A DNA stretch of 64,000 nucleotides from NCBI GenBank assembly GCA_963792365.1, contig CAWBVW010000001.1:1-64000 (forward strand). The letters are read 5' to 3'. The notes beneath the pieces are model-generated. The model saw nothing but the letters and a program-made list of their open reading frames with translations. It was not told the origin of the DNA and ran no database searches. Of the stretch, positions 16,375 to 24,799 are shown piece after piece (position 1 is the stretch's first letter; the number at the start of each line of letters is the position of its first letter). Both the position numbers and the translations under genes were made by a program. The stretch comes from JAOUGY01 sp963792365 (GTDB lineage Bacteria > Actinomycetota > Acidimicrobiia > Spongiisociales > ZC4RG35).

Positions 16375-16720
16375 GTGAGTGATCTGTGCGGTCGGGTGGC
16401 CGCCACTAGACCCGGTAGAGCGAGGTCGCAGACCGACGAGCAGCTCCGGGCCGTGGTGACCGGGGCGATGCAGCTCGTTGCGTTCCGCGAGCGGGCGGCC
16501 GTCGCAGGGATCCATCGCGACGATCTGGTTGCCCTGATCGCCCCCGTCCCAGTCACGGTAGTTGAACTCGGTTCGGTGCAGGGACGCAGTCCCGACGACG
16601 AGACGGCAGTGCTGATCATGAGCGTCGTGCTGTTCATCGTCATCTCCACCTACGGAAGCCGACCGAACTGGGACCTGCTCGCCACGGTCACTCCCCGCTC
16701 ATTGGTCAAACTCACTGGTC
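16375..16720 (+). pseudogene. Relic of an ABC-2 type transporter permease
   Basis: A reading frame from GTG 16375 encodes a stretch with MQLVAFRERAAVAGI, PVPVTVVELG and VLIMSVVLFIVISTYG, then jumps to LLATVTPRSL. In ABC-2 permeases the last two motifs are joined by WVxxGVVEEKSSRVVEV, which is missing, so an internal deletion is inferred. No N- or C-terminal membrane parts remain; the IS110 left end probably cut the 3' side. Composition and motifs support a relic, not a working gene. Confidence 0.5.
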
Positions 16721-16839
16721 AAACTGCACTGTGTCAGCAGCGAGCGAAGCTGTTGATGCTCACCATGGGTTCTGGTGGTTCATCGCCCACCCCGCTTGCG
16801 GCTCGACCGCCAATTTCAGTGTTGCGAGGACCATCAGAC

Positions 16840-16914
16840 TCAGGGTGTGTGGACTGGCGATAGGGCTGAGCGCCTCGAGCGCCAATCAGTGAGCATCCGG
16901 CGGTCACACCCTGA
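16840..16914 (+). ncRNA. Candidate bridge RNA hairpin of the IS110 element
   Basis: A 10-bp stem TCAGGGTGTG (16840-16849) / CACACCCTGA (16905-16914) encloses 55 bases with further pairing (ACTGGCG with CGCCAATCAG region). In IS110 elements the left end encodes a bridge RNA with internal guide loops. The loop segment ATAGGGCT (16860-16867) is identical to the last bases of the right end (18172-18179), as a left-donor guide would be. The full RNA probably starts upstream of 16840. Confidence 0.55.
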
Positions 16915-16955
16915 TCCCGAGGGCGAGCTCCCGACCTGCGAAAGTGAGGAGCATG

Positions 16956-18170
16956 ATGACCGACGAACACCAGACGTCCTTCGGCGGCGTCGACTGGGCC
17001 ACCGATGAACACGCCGTGTGCGTTGTTGACGACGCCGGCGACATCGTCGACGAGTTCACTGTCGACCATTCCGGCCCTGGCCTGCGAACGTTGTGCCGTC
17101 GGCTGCTCGGCTACCACGTGAAACGGGTGGCGATCGAACGGCCGGACGGCCCAGTGGTCGACGCGCTCATGGAAGCCGGACTCGAAGTCGTGGTCGTGGT
17201 GTCACGATCGGTGAAGGCGTTCCGCCAGCGATACGGGACGTCGGGTTCGAAGTCGGACAGGGGCGACGCCTACGTCCTCGCCGACTGTCTCCGCACCGAC
17301 GGTCATCGCTGGCCAAGCCTGCGGCCCGACACCCCAGCAACGGTCACCCTCCGTTCCTACGGACGGGCCAGACGCGACCTCGTCGACACCCGGATCGCAC
17401 TCGCCAACCAGCTCCGAGCCCATCTGCTCATCAACTTCCCCGGTGCTGTAGGCCTGTTCTCAGACCTCGACGGACGGATCTCCCGGCTGTTCCTCCGTAG
17501 GTTCACGACCGAGAACCACACGGCCTGGCTCACCGAACGACGACTCGAGAACTGGCTGCGGTCAGCCGGCTACAACATGAAACGCAGCCTCGCCGACCTC
17601 TACAAGCATCTCGACACCGCTCCCACTGGAACCACAGGGCCCGAAGCCGACGCCCGAGCCACCATCACCCTCGCCTACCTCGACGTCATCGAAGAACTCG
17701 TCACCCAGATCCGCCAGCTCCAACATCGCATCGCCGCCCTCCTCGACCAACATCCGGACGCTCACATCTTCCGGTCGCTGCCACGCTGCAACACGATCCG
17801 AGCAGCGACCATGCTCGCCGAGCTCGGAGACTGCCGAGCCCGATTACCCGATGCCGACTCGCTCGCCTGCCTCGCCGGCGTCGCCCCATCCACTCGCGCC
17901 TCCGGCAAGCATCGGGTAGTGACGTTGCGATGGTCCACCAACACCCGGCTCCGCAACATCCTCTGCTCGTTCGCCGGTGACTCACGCAAGGGCAACGAGT
18001 GGGCGGCTGATCGCGACCAACAGCTCCGAGAAGACGGGAAACGCCGCCCCCACGCCGAACGCATCCTCGCCCGCACCTGGACCCATATCATCTGGCGATG
18101 CTGGCAAGACCACCAGCCCTACGACCCCGACAAACACGGCGCACTACAGAAACTCCGTGCCAGCACTTGA
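16956..18170 (+). CDS. IS110-family transposase (DEDD recombinase)
   Basis: A 404-residue recombinase. The N-terminal RuvC-like domain shows the acidic residues in GGVDWATDEH, VAIERPDG and SKSDRGDAYVLADC; the C-terminal Transposase_20 domain has SLACLAGVAPSTRASGKHR with the catalytic Ser. ATG 16956 is chosen because AGGAG lies five bases upstream; GTG 16944 and ATG 16953 are alternatives. All key residues are present and the frame is intact, so the element may still move. It inserts into the relic-rich left half of the integrated element. Confidence 0.95.
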   Translation: MTDEHQTSFGGVDWATDEHAVCVVDDAGDIVDEFTVDHSGPGLRTLCRRLLGYHVKRVAIERPDGPVVDALMEAGLEVVVVVSRSVKAFRQRYGTSGSKSDRGDAYVLADCLRTDGHRWPSLRPDTPATVTLRSYGRARRDLVDTRIALANQLRAHLLINFPGAVGLFSDLDGRISRLFLRRFTTENHTAWLTERRLENWLRSAGYNMKRSLADLYKHLDTAPTGTTGPEADARATITLAYLDVIEELVTQIRQLQHRIAALLDQHPDAHIFRSLPRCNTIRAATMLAELGDCRARLPDADSLACLAGVAPSTRASGKHRVVTLRWSTNTRLRNILCSFAGDSRKGNEWAADRDQQLREDGKRRPHAERILARTWTHIIWRCWQDHQPYDPDKHGALQKLRAST

Positions 18171-18206
18171 CATAGGGCTACTGAAATCCGATGAGCCGGC
18201 GAAGAC

Positions 18207-18460
18207 ATGCTCTCTGACGTTCTATCGCGGCCGCATCGCCGGCTGCTCGTTCTCGCAGCGTGTTTCGGGGTGGCGTTGTTCACCTCGGCCACTCCAAGTT
18301 TGACTGCCTTGGCGCAAGCCACAGACCTGGCAGATTTCGTGATTCTCGCCGAAAGCCAAGTGACGATTCGCTCCTTCCAGCGTTGTCATCGCCGACTACG
18401 TGGACGGCGATGATGGGCTGAGGTTCCCCCGTTTCTCCGGACACGGAGCGTGTGAGGCCT
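18207..18460 (+). pseudogene. Relic of a secreted or membrane-anchored protein
   Basis: From ATG 18207 a signal-like start (HRRLLVLAACFGVALFTSA) leads to DLADFVILAESQVTIRSF; the sense then continues in another frame as SVVIADYVDGDDGLRFPRFSG. A frameshift near 18383 and loss of the remainder are inferred. The parent family is not recognised. Confidence 0.4.
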
Positions 18461-18489
18461 GCGAGGGTCTCGCTGGAGAGGAGAAGCGT

Positions 18490-18741
18490 ATGCCTGCAGC
18501 GGTCCCGCCGGAGTTCCGGCAGCGGGCAGCGGCGTTGGCTCGGGAGCGGGCCAAGCCAATCGTTCGGAACGCCGAGGACTTGGGGATCTCCGAGTCGTGT
18601 CTGGGCCGGTGGATGGCCCAAGCCGACATTGACGGCGGCGCTAGGCCGGGGTTGACGACGTCGGGGCGGGAGAAGCTGACTCGGCTCCGGCGGGAGAACC
18701 GAGTGCTCCCGATGGAGCGTGAGCTCTCTCGACCGCAGTAG
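18490..18741 (+). pseudogene. IS3-family transposase OrfA fragment
   Basis: 83 residues from ATG 18490 with the IS3 OrfA helix-turn-helix (PPEFRQRAAALARERAKP, then NAEDLGISESCLGRWMAQADID) and the start of the leucine-zipper region (LTRLRRENRVLPMEREL). The frame ends early where OrfA normally continues with ILKRA, and no OrfB is present. A remnant of an IS lost by deletion. Confidence 0.8.
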
Positions 18742-18743
18742 GC

Positions 18744-19382
18744 TCACCCGTCAGTCTCGGCGCATCCAATCTGCTCAACAAGGCCATCGCTGGCGCTGAA
18801 GGTCACAATGCCATCGCTAATCGCTCCAGCCGTCGCGAGCTCCGGAAGATCGGACGCACCTCGACAGATGATTTCAACCGATGCCCTGGATCGGAGGGGA
18901 AATCCTTCGAACTCGAGTACCCCGTCGTAGACCGCGATTTCACCCATCGTGGTCAGGAGGCCACCGCTCCCACCGTCCGGGGCGAGCAGTCGCAGTCCTT
19001 CGGATCCAGCCGACGACAACGCGAAGCAGCCACCTGCAGACACGACGCCTCCCGTCAGCGACGGACAACTGCCTTCCAGGCTCGTGCCCTCACCTATGTC
19101 GACCTCATCTCCCGTGACGGGATCAACTGCGGTCGCACCCTCTTTCAGAACAATGCCAGCCGACGATTCGACAGCATCCACATGGGTACCAGCATCCAAA
19201 CGAACCAAACGAGCATACTCATCGTCCCTACCCTCCTGAGCCCCATCGATTGACTGTGAGGAACGGACCGAGCCGGAACTCCCCGAATCTACCCCTTGCG
19301 AGTTAGCTTGACACGCCACCGTGATTACCGCTGCACACAAGATCAACGCGCACCTGAGCAAGTGAGTCTGCCACACCATCAC
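18744..19382 (-). CDS. Putative lipoprotein
   Basis: A 212-residue protein with a signal peptide (LLRCALILCAAVITVAC) and lipobox TVAC, so Cys24 is the likely lipid anchor. The mature part is acidic and rich in Gly and Ser, with no recognised domain. It overlaps the end of the upstream gene (19379) by four bases and is the third gene of a secreted cassette led by the metalloprotease gene. It might act with, or protect against, that protease; this is inference from gene order only. Confidence 0.7.
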   Translation of the reverse strand: MMVWQTHLLRCALILCAAVITVACQANSQGVDSGSSGSVRSSQSIDGAQEGRDDEYARLVRLDAGTHVDAVESSAGIVLKEGATAVDPVTGDEVDIGEGTSLEGSCPSLTGGVVSAGGCFALSSAGSEGLRLLAPDGGSGGLLTTMGEIAVYDGVLEFEGFPLRSRASVEIICRGASDLPELATAGAISDGIVTFSASDGLVEQIGCAETDG

Positions 19383-20596
19383 GGCTCCGAGAGCGGGAGC
19401 GGCACATCGTCAAACCTGAGCGGAAATTCAGAAACGAGGGCCGTCGTGCCGGCAGTCAAATCGAGGATTGCCCGGAAATCCGGTCCAAATGCCGTGGACT
19501 CGAGAGCCGCAAACTCACGCTCGCCAGCTGACGGCGGGCATGTGAACTCGCCATCGATGGACCGAATATAGACCAGCACGTCGCTGCCCTCCGCCGGAGC
19601 ATCGATCTCGACCACCGTGGCCGGTCGGTCGTCAACGACATGGCGGCCCGCCGCCAGATTCGGATCGACTTGGACGAATCCGAGAATCGCCTGCGTTTCA
19701 CGGTCAAAGAATACCGCGACCTGCTCTGAGTCTCCGCTGTGTGGCAGCAGTATCATGATGGGCACGGCCGCTTGAGGCGTCACATCCGATGGTGCAACGC
19801 CAGACTCGAGCTGCCGGACGATGTTGTTGGGGGAAGTCACCACATCCAGCCCAGTCACAGGATCTGTGAAACTGGGGCTACCTGCCAGCACTTCGTCTAC
19901 CACGCTCGGATCTACTTCGTCGGTCTCTGGTGTGCGCTCTTGCAGAGTGAGGAAGTCACTGATCACAGACGTCACATCTCGATAAGTGTCCGCCGGCGCC
20001 TCGAACGAACACTGACCGCTGGTCCGACTCGGATCGTACTGGCTCGCCAACAGCGCCGCTGCAGCCGAATGGAGGAAGAACGGCCCTACTGCATCCTCGG
20101 CCTTAAGATCAACGAGTGCACCCTGACTGTCCAGGAACCCAATCGCCAGAAGATGGGTTCCAGAAACCACGCCGACCGCATTCGAGGGGACGGGCACGCC
20201 CGCAAGCGCGGCAACTACCGAGCGCGGAACGCCATCGAGCACCGCGACGACCCTAGTATCCGCAGGTGGAGCCGAACCCACACCTGGCGACCACCGGGTG
20301 CCCAGCACCTCGAGGTCCAGCTCCACCCCATCGAGTGTTGCCTCGTCCAGCGGTGGATACCGAACATCCGCTACGGACAAATCCAACAGCGGGAGGCGAG
20401 AGGACTCCATTACCTGAGCGACATCCTCCAGGCGGCCAATCCAGTCCGTCTGGAGGTGGTGCTGATCCGATGGCCGCGCACTCTCCGATGACGGACCGAT
20501 CCAGCTAGAAGCCGCACCAAGCGACACTCCAAGAAGAACCGCACTCATGGCAATGGCCAGCGACCGGCCACGCGGGCGCTTAGTTGCCTGCGACAT
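19379..20596 (-). CDS. Secreted protein of unknown function
   Basis: A 405-residue protein from ATG 20596, with a positively charged start and one hydrophobic segment (SLAIAMSAVLLGVSLGAASSW) that serves as signal peptide or anchor. The remainder is a soluble, acidic extracellular region with no recognised family. It overlaps the metalloprotease gene upstream by 17 bases and the lipoprotein gene downstream by four, with GGGAG before the start, so the three are translated as one unit. Confidence 0.7.
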   Translation of the reverse strand: MSQATKRPRGRSLAIAMSAVLLGVSLGAASSWIGPSSESARPSDQHHLQTDWIGRLEDVAQVMESSRLPLLDLSVADVRYPPLDEATLDGVELDLEVLGTRWSPGVGSAPPADTRVVAVLDGVPRSVVAALAGVPVPSNAVGVVSGTHLLAIGFLDSQGALVDLKAEDAVGPFFLHSAAAALLASQYDPSRTSGQCSFEAPADTYRDVTSVISDFLTLQERTPETDEVDPSVVDEVLAGSPSFTDPVTGLDVVTSPNNIVRQLESGVAPSDVTPQAAVPIMILLPHSGDSEQVAVFFDRETQAILGFVQVDPNLAAGRHVVDDRPATVVEIDAPAEGSDVLVYIRSIDGEFTCPPSAGEREFAALESTAFGPDFRAILDLTAGTTALVSEFPLRFDDVPLPLSEP

Positions 20597-21764
20597 AGTC
20601 AACTCCCGCTCGATCGACGTGAACAACCGACGACGAACTAGAACTCACGAACACCTTCACTACTGCTGCCGGGTTTGATGACGTCATCGGGACGTGGAAC
20701 GGCTGCTGCGACTGGCACTCAACGACCAAATTCGCAACGAGCGTCGAAGGATCGCCGCAGGACCTGTGGGTGATGGTCGCCGAAAACGCTGTCTTGCTTA
20801 CTGGATGCACCGAACTCCCATTCTTGCAAGTGCCGGAGACCGTGTATCGATGATACGCCCATTGATACTTGAGACTAATGCCGCCCGTGGTCGACGCCAA
20901 TGGGTGCTTGTAACGCGCTCGAAGTCGGAAGTCAGGGTCGAATCCCATTGTTGCGGTGTTAGCGTTGCTCGGGGTCTCGAAGATGTCGAAAATCGACGTC
21001 TGGTTCATAGAATTACCGGATGCACCCATCCGGATACCATAAGAACCCGTGATCGCGTAGGCCGTGCCGGCATATACCGAACTCGGACTGCCGGTTCCCC
21101 AACCAAAGAAGTGATCGAACCCGACCTCAAATCCCGGGTTTGCGTTGACGAACTGCGGCTTTCCTGACGCCGCGCCCGAAATCATTGCGGCGGCTCCCCA
21201 ATCGTCCCTCGCAAGATCGTGCCAGGTTTCGGTCGTCGTCACACCTCCGGTTCCGGCCGAGCTGCACTCGCCCAGTGTAGGCAACGCGCCATCGTAGGAC
21301 CAGGCCTGATCGCCCGAGTGATTCAAGCCCACTGCGTGCCCTATTTCATGGGCAAGGACTCCCTCGTAGGAGAACTCGTTATTATCAATCCCCGAACCTG
21401 TCTCCCAAAGAACCTCGTTGTCAAACGTGATTGTTTTTGCCGAGTGGCTATATGCAGCATTGCCGGCGATGCCGGAGTCGGACTGGAGAACGACGTCGCC
21501 ACTTTGGCATGTCGAGTGATAAGTGAGATCTATGGCCGGCGCTCCATCGATGCCGCCAGCAAGTTCCCACTCACTGATTACTGCCTGGAGTGCCGTCTTC
21601 GCTTGTGAAGGTCCGACGCCATGAGCTCCAGAGAATACACAAAAACTCACCGTTCGATCTGCCGGAGTTGTCTCGTGTCGAGTCCATGCGACGGCTTGGC
21701 CAGCGACCGAGAACGACACGGCAAACAACAGAGCGGTCACAAGGGCGCCACGGAACCTTCTCAC
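20580..21764 (-). CDS. Secreted matrixin-like zinc metalloprotease
   Basis: A ~394-residue exported protein. A signal peptide (ALVTALLFAVSFSVAGQAVA) precedes a catalytic domain with the metzincin motif HEIGHAVGLNHS (HExxHxxGxxH), preceded by NEFSYEGVLA, as in the matrixin / M10-like group. The C-terminal ~200 residues form an extra beta-rich domain with four Cys. GTG 21764 follows GGAGGGG at ideal spacing; ATG 21779 is an in-frame alternative. First gene of a three-gene secreted operon within the element. Confidence 0.85.
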   Translation of the reverse strand: MRRFRGALVTALLFAVSFSVAGQAVAWTRHETTPADRTVSFCVFSGAHGVGPSQAKTALQAVISEWELAGGIDGAPAIDLTYHSTCQSGDVVLQSDSGIAGNAAYSHSAKTITFDNEVLWETGSGIDNNEFSYEGVLAHEIGHAVGLNHSGDQAWSYDGALPTLGECSSAGTGGVTTTETWHDLARDDWGAAAMISGAASGKPQFVNANPGFEVGFDHFFGWGTGSPSSVYAGTAYAITGSYGIRMGASGNSMNQTSIFDIFETPSNANTATMGFDPDFRLRARYKHPLASTTGGISLKYQWAYHRYTVSGTCKNGSSVHPVSKTAFSATITHRSCGDPSTLVANLVVECQSQQPFHVPMTSSNPAAVVKVFVSSSSSSVVHVDRAGVDYVAGN

Positions 21765-21913
21765 AGAACCCCTCCACATAGAGACCCAGGATATCGCCCG
21801 ACGGCGGCGCCGTCATCGTAGTTGCGATAGTAGACCTGCCATGGACCCCTCGCCAATGGGCGCTATAAGGGCGCTTCGGAAGTTGAGGGTGGTGTGAGGG
21901 TTCTCGTCGGATA

Positions 21914-21970
21914 ACAGGGGTCCTGCCAACCAGGCGGTTGCTTACGCCAACTCGCCCGGAGGACCCCTGT
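21914..21970 (+). promoter_or_regulatory. Hairpin enclosing the ribosome-binding site of the helicase-associated relic
   Basis: 11-bp arms ACAGGGGTCCT (21914-21924) and AGGACCCCTGT (21960-21970) are perfectly complementary; the 35-base loop can pair further (GGCG/CGCC). The right arm covers GGAGGA and the GTG start at 21969, so initiation of the downstream frame would be masked. It may be a leftover translational control or transposon-end structure. Confidence 0.55.
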
Positions 21971-22185
21971 GGACACGGAATGGTCTCTTGACAGGATCCG
22001 GCGTTTCGTTGAGGCGCACGGTCACTCTGAAATCCCTGACGAGTAGTCGGATGAGCATGACGGTGGACTCGGTTAGCTTGGCAGCGAACGTCCGGCACCA
22101 CCACGCTGGCTTGGCACGCGACTCGCCGGGTCCCTTTCCTTGCGTGGACTATGCGGCCGCCCTTGATCAGCTCAAAGGCTGGGAC
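21969..22185 (+). pseudogene. Helicase-associated (HA) domain protein relic
   Basis: GTG 21969 encodes TEWSLDRIRRFVEAHGHSEIPDE, then TAG at 22044. The expected continuation (LAANVRHHHAG ... ALDQLKGWDWQ) lies in another frame to about 22185. WxLxxIRxFVxxHGH plus LxxLxGWDW is the pattern of helicase-associated repeats common in actinobacteria. At least one frameshift and loss of further repeats are inferred. Confidence 0.6.
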
Positions 22186-22194
22186 TGGCAGGCC

Positions 22195-22264
22195 ACGCCG
22201 ATCACCAATTCTGGCCTGATAGCACGCACTTCACCGAGTGTCCGGTATCGGCACCTCCAGCGCT
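22195..22264. repeat. 70-bp interspersed repeat, copy 1
   Basis: Starts ACGCCGATCACCAA, has CGAGTGTCC in the middle and ATCGGCACCTC near the end. It matches 26107-26177 in the same orientation with scattered differences. GCCGAT and ATCGGC near its two ends are inverted. It may be a worn IS end; the two copies frame the ECF41 segment. Confidence 0.65.
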
Positions 22265-22714
22265 ATCGGCCGGAGTCGGAGGTGACCACGGACGGTGGCG
22301 AATCACTGTGGCTGAAGCCGAAGGCCGGACAGCTCACAGACCTCGCCGTCGGCGGCGATTGCGGGGTTGACACGAGAGCGCATTCCACGCCACTTTGGGG
22401 TCGACGGTGCGCTCGGAGCATCGAGTGACCGAAGAGCCGGCAGCAGAGGGTGAAAGCCGGTCGCGCTGGAAGTCCAAGCCGATCGAAGGTGACGTTCCCT
22501 CCTTTGTCATCTCCGAGTGCGCCGTCGTTGTCGTTGCGGCACTACGAGACGCCACGCGCCACAGAACCGCCCGATCGGCTTGGAGGGTGGTGCGTGATAA
22601 GGCTCGGGACCGTAGGTGATCTGTGCGGCCTTCCGCCTTGGGAGTCCCGCGGATCTCGACGTCGCGGCACGGCGGCCGCCCGGGGGGTTAGATCCGGAAC
22701 GTTCCGCCGAGCGA
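22265..22714. other. Non-coding stretch before the ECF41 promoter
   Basis: Several short frames exist on both strands but none has family similarity, a ribosome-binding site or coding-like composition. Nothing else is recognised apart from the promoter directly downstream. Confidence 0.5.
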
Positions 22715-22741
22715 TGTCACGGATGGGTTCGCTGTCTCGTC
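22715..22741 (+). promoter_or_regulatory. ECF41-type promoter
   Basis: TGTCACG (22715-22721), a 16-base spacer, then CGTC (22738-22741). This matches the known ECF41 consensus, -35 TGTCACA and -10 CGTC with a 16-base spacer, at all but one base. It lies 35 bases before the epimerase start, which has its own TGGAGG site. It predicts that the sigma factor encoded two genes downstream activates its own operon. Confidence 0.8.
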
Positions 22742-22775
22742 ATGGGGGTGATTGCGAGAAACATTGGAGGTTTTG

Positions 22776-23948
22776 ATGCGAGTGTTGATCACGGGCGGTT
22801 CGGGCGAGCTGGGTGTCCGTCTCAGCCGGTTGTTGGTGGAGCGAGGTCATGAGGTGACGGTGGCGTCACGGTCGGCGCGTCCGATGCGGGACGTCGCCGC
22901 CGTCGAGATGGATTTGGCGACCGGGGCGGGGGTGGAGTCCGTTGCGGGTCATGACACGGTGGTGCATCTGGCCAGCGACCCGTTTGGGGCGCAGCGAGTG
23001 GATGTCGACGGGACACAGCGTTTGGCAGACGTGGCGGCTGCGGCGGGGGTTGGCCATCTGGTGGCGATCTCGATCGTGGGGATCGACGATCATCCCTATC
23101 CGTATTACCGGGCGAAGGCGGCAATGGAACAGATTGTGCAGAAGGGTGAGGTGCCGTGGACGATCCTGCGGGCCACCCAGTTCCACAGCTTGGTTCCGCG
23201 TTTCTTGGACATGTTGCCGGCCTTAGGTGTGGTTCCCGTGCCGCAGGGCGTGAGTTTGCAGCCGATCGACGTCGCCGTGGTGGCCGAGCAGTTGGCGGAA
23301 CTGGTCGAAGCGGGGCCCTCGGGCCGGGTCGCCGACCTGGGAGGACCCGAGGTCGTGCCGCTGCGGCAAATGGTGAAGGACGTTCTCAGAGCCAAGCGGC
23401 TGCGTCGGCTGATCGTCCCGCTGCCGCTACCGAGGCGTCTCGGCTCCGCCCTGCGGGACGGTCGCATGCTGACCACCCGGACCGAACGAGGCGAGAGGTG
23501 GACCGACTACGTGGCGGGGATCCGTCCCGCCCGGGATTCGGTGGGGAGACTGGCCATGCTCACTGCCCTCATTCTGCTGGCAACAGCAGTGTGGATGGCG
23601 GTGTCCCCGGCCACTTTCCACAGCACGGTGGCTCCGTTCGGGGAAGCGAACGATCATCTCTTCCGTGATGTCGCCACCTTCACGCTGCCTTTGGTGATCG
23701 GGTTGTGGATCGCCGCTGATCGCCGTTCGTGGCGGGTCCCGGTGTTCGCCATCGTCGCGGTACAGAATGGGACTCATGCTCTCAACCACCTGGTGGACAT
23801 CACAGCTACCGATCCGGTGTCGATAGGCGTGGCTACTTTCATCTCGCTCATTAGCGCTGAGGTGCTGCTCATCTGGATGCTGAGTCGGGCGCTGCGTCCG
23901 GAAACGATCCCGGCACCGGCGCCGACCCCTTTCCCGGTGCACTCATGA
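22776..23948 (+). CDS. NAD(P)-binding epimerase-like protein fused to a membrane domain
   Basis: A 390-residue protein. Residues 1 to ~245 are an NmrA/atypical-SDR NAD(P)-binding domain (VLITGGSGELGVRLSRLL at the start, then VVHLAS, YYRAKAAMEQI and WTILRATQFH). Residues ~255-380 hold four membrane segments with conserved-looking FHSTVAPFGEANDHLFRD. This is the 'epimerase' kind of partner known beside ECF41 sigma factors, but with an added membrane domain. ATG 22776 has TGGAGG five bases upstream. The stop overlaps the sigma gene start, so the two are coupled. Confidence 0.85.
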   Translation: MRVLITGGSGELGVRLSRLLVERGHEVTVASRSARPMRDVAAVEMDLATGAGVESVAGHDTVVHLASDPFGAQRVDVDGTQRLADVAAAAGVGHLVAISIVGIDDHPYPYYRAKAAMEQIVQKGEVPWTILRATQFHSLVPRFLDMLPALGVVPVPQGVSLQPIDVAVVAEQLAELVEAGPSGRVADLGGPEVVPLRQMVKDVLRAKRLRRLIVPLPLPRRLGSALRDGRMLTTRTERGERWTDYVAGIRPARDSVGRLAMLTALILLATAVWMAVSPATFHSTVAPFGEANDHLFRDVATFTLPLVIGLWIAADRRSWRVPVFAIVAVQNGTHALNHLVDITATDPVSIGVATFISLISAEVLLIWMLSRALRPETIPAPAPTPFPVHS

Positions 23949-24799
23949 CAGACGACTTTGCCACCCACCGGCCCCGCCTCATAGCTGTCGCCTACGGCAT
24001 GTTGGGCTCGATGGCCGACGCCGAAGATGTCGTCCAGGACGCCTGGATCCGCTGGCAGGGCGTCGACCACGCCGAGGTCCGCTCTCCGGCGGCGTACCTG
24101 ACGACCATGGTGACCCGGATGTCGATCGATCGGCTCCGCTCGGCGCAGCATCGACGGGAGACCTATGTGGGGCCATGGCTACCGGAACCGATCGTGGAAC
24201 GTTCCCCGGACCCGGCGGACATCGTCGCCGAAGCCGAGCATTTCTCCCTGGCGTTCCTGCACGCCATGGAGAACCTCACCCCGATCGAGCGAGCGGTGCT
24301 CCTCCTCCGGGAAGGGTTCGACTACGACTACACGGAGATTGCCGACATCGTCGACAAGAGTCCCGCCAACTGCCGGCAGATCGCCGCCAGGGCTCGCGGT
24401 CGCGTCCACGAACCCGCCCGCCGCCGCGGCGGTGACCTGGAGGAGGAGCGTCGCGTCGTTCTGGCGGCACTCGAGGCGATCAGGGCCGCCGATTTGGATG
24501 GGCTCATCGACGTCTTGGCTGAGGACATCGTCGCCTGGTCAGACGGCGGACCCAAGCGACGCGCCGCCCGCCACCCGGTCATCGGCGCCGAACGGGTCGC
24601 CCGGTTCCTCCTCGGTATCGCCCGCCAGAGTGTCGGGGCACAACTCACAGCCACTCCGGTTACCGTCGGCGGCCACCCCGGAGTGCGCCTCGACATCGGT
24701 GACGAAACCTACGGGGTGATGGCATTCCGCGTCGTCGAGGACCGGATCCAAGCGATCCGCAGTGTCATCAACCCCGACAAGCTCTCGTGGGTGAAGTGA
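23945..24799 (+). CDS. ECF41-family (SigJ-like) RNA polymerase sigma factor
   Basis: A 284-residue sigma factor. Region 2 is at about 6-70 (RLIAVAYGMLGSMADAEDVV, DAWIRW), region 4 at about 105-160 (LTPIERAVLLLREGFDYDY, then NCRQIAARAR), and a SnoaL-like C-terminal domain follows (~165-284) ending in the ECF41 hallmark NPDKL. WSDGG is the second family motif of this domain. In ECF41 proteins the C-terminal domain both enables and restrains activity, with no separate anti-sigma factor. It overlaps the epimerase gene, and its TGA overlaps the next ATG. Confidence 0.95.
   Translation: MTDDFATHRPRLIAVAYGMLGSMADAEDVVQDAWIRWQGVDHAEVRSPAAYLTTMVTRMSIDRLRSAQHRRETYVGPWLPEPIVERSPDPADIVAEAEHFSLAFLHAMENLTPIERAVLLLREGFDYDYTEIADIVDKSPANCRQIAARARGRVHEPARRRGGDLEEERRVVLAALEAIRAADLDGLIDVLAEDIVAWSDGGPKRRAARHPVIGAERVARFLLGIARQSVGAQLTATPVTVGGHPGVRLDIGDETYGVMAFRVVEDRIQAIRSVINPDKLSWVK

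Larger units (their letters stand above)
16720..18179 (+). mobile_element. IS110-family insertion sequence
   Basis: Contains an intact DEDD transposase gene, a structured non-coding left end, and a right end CTTGACATAGGGCT just after the stop codon. The left boundary is uncertain (between about 16700 and 16760), where ABC-2 permease similarity stops. As usual for the family, there are no terminal inverted repeats. Confidence 0.75.
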
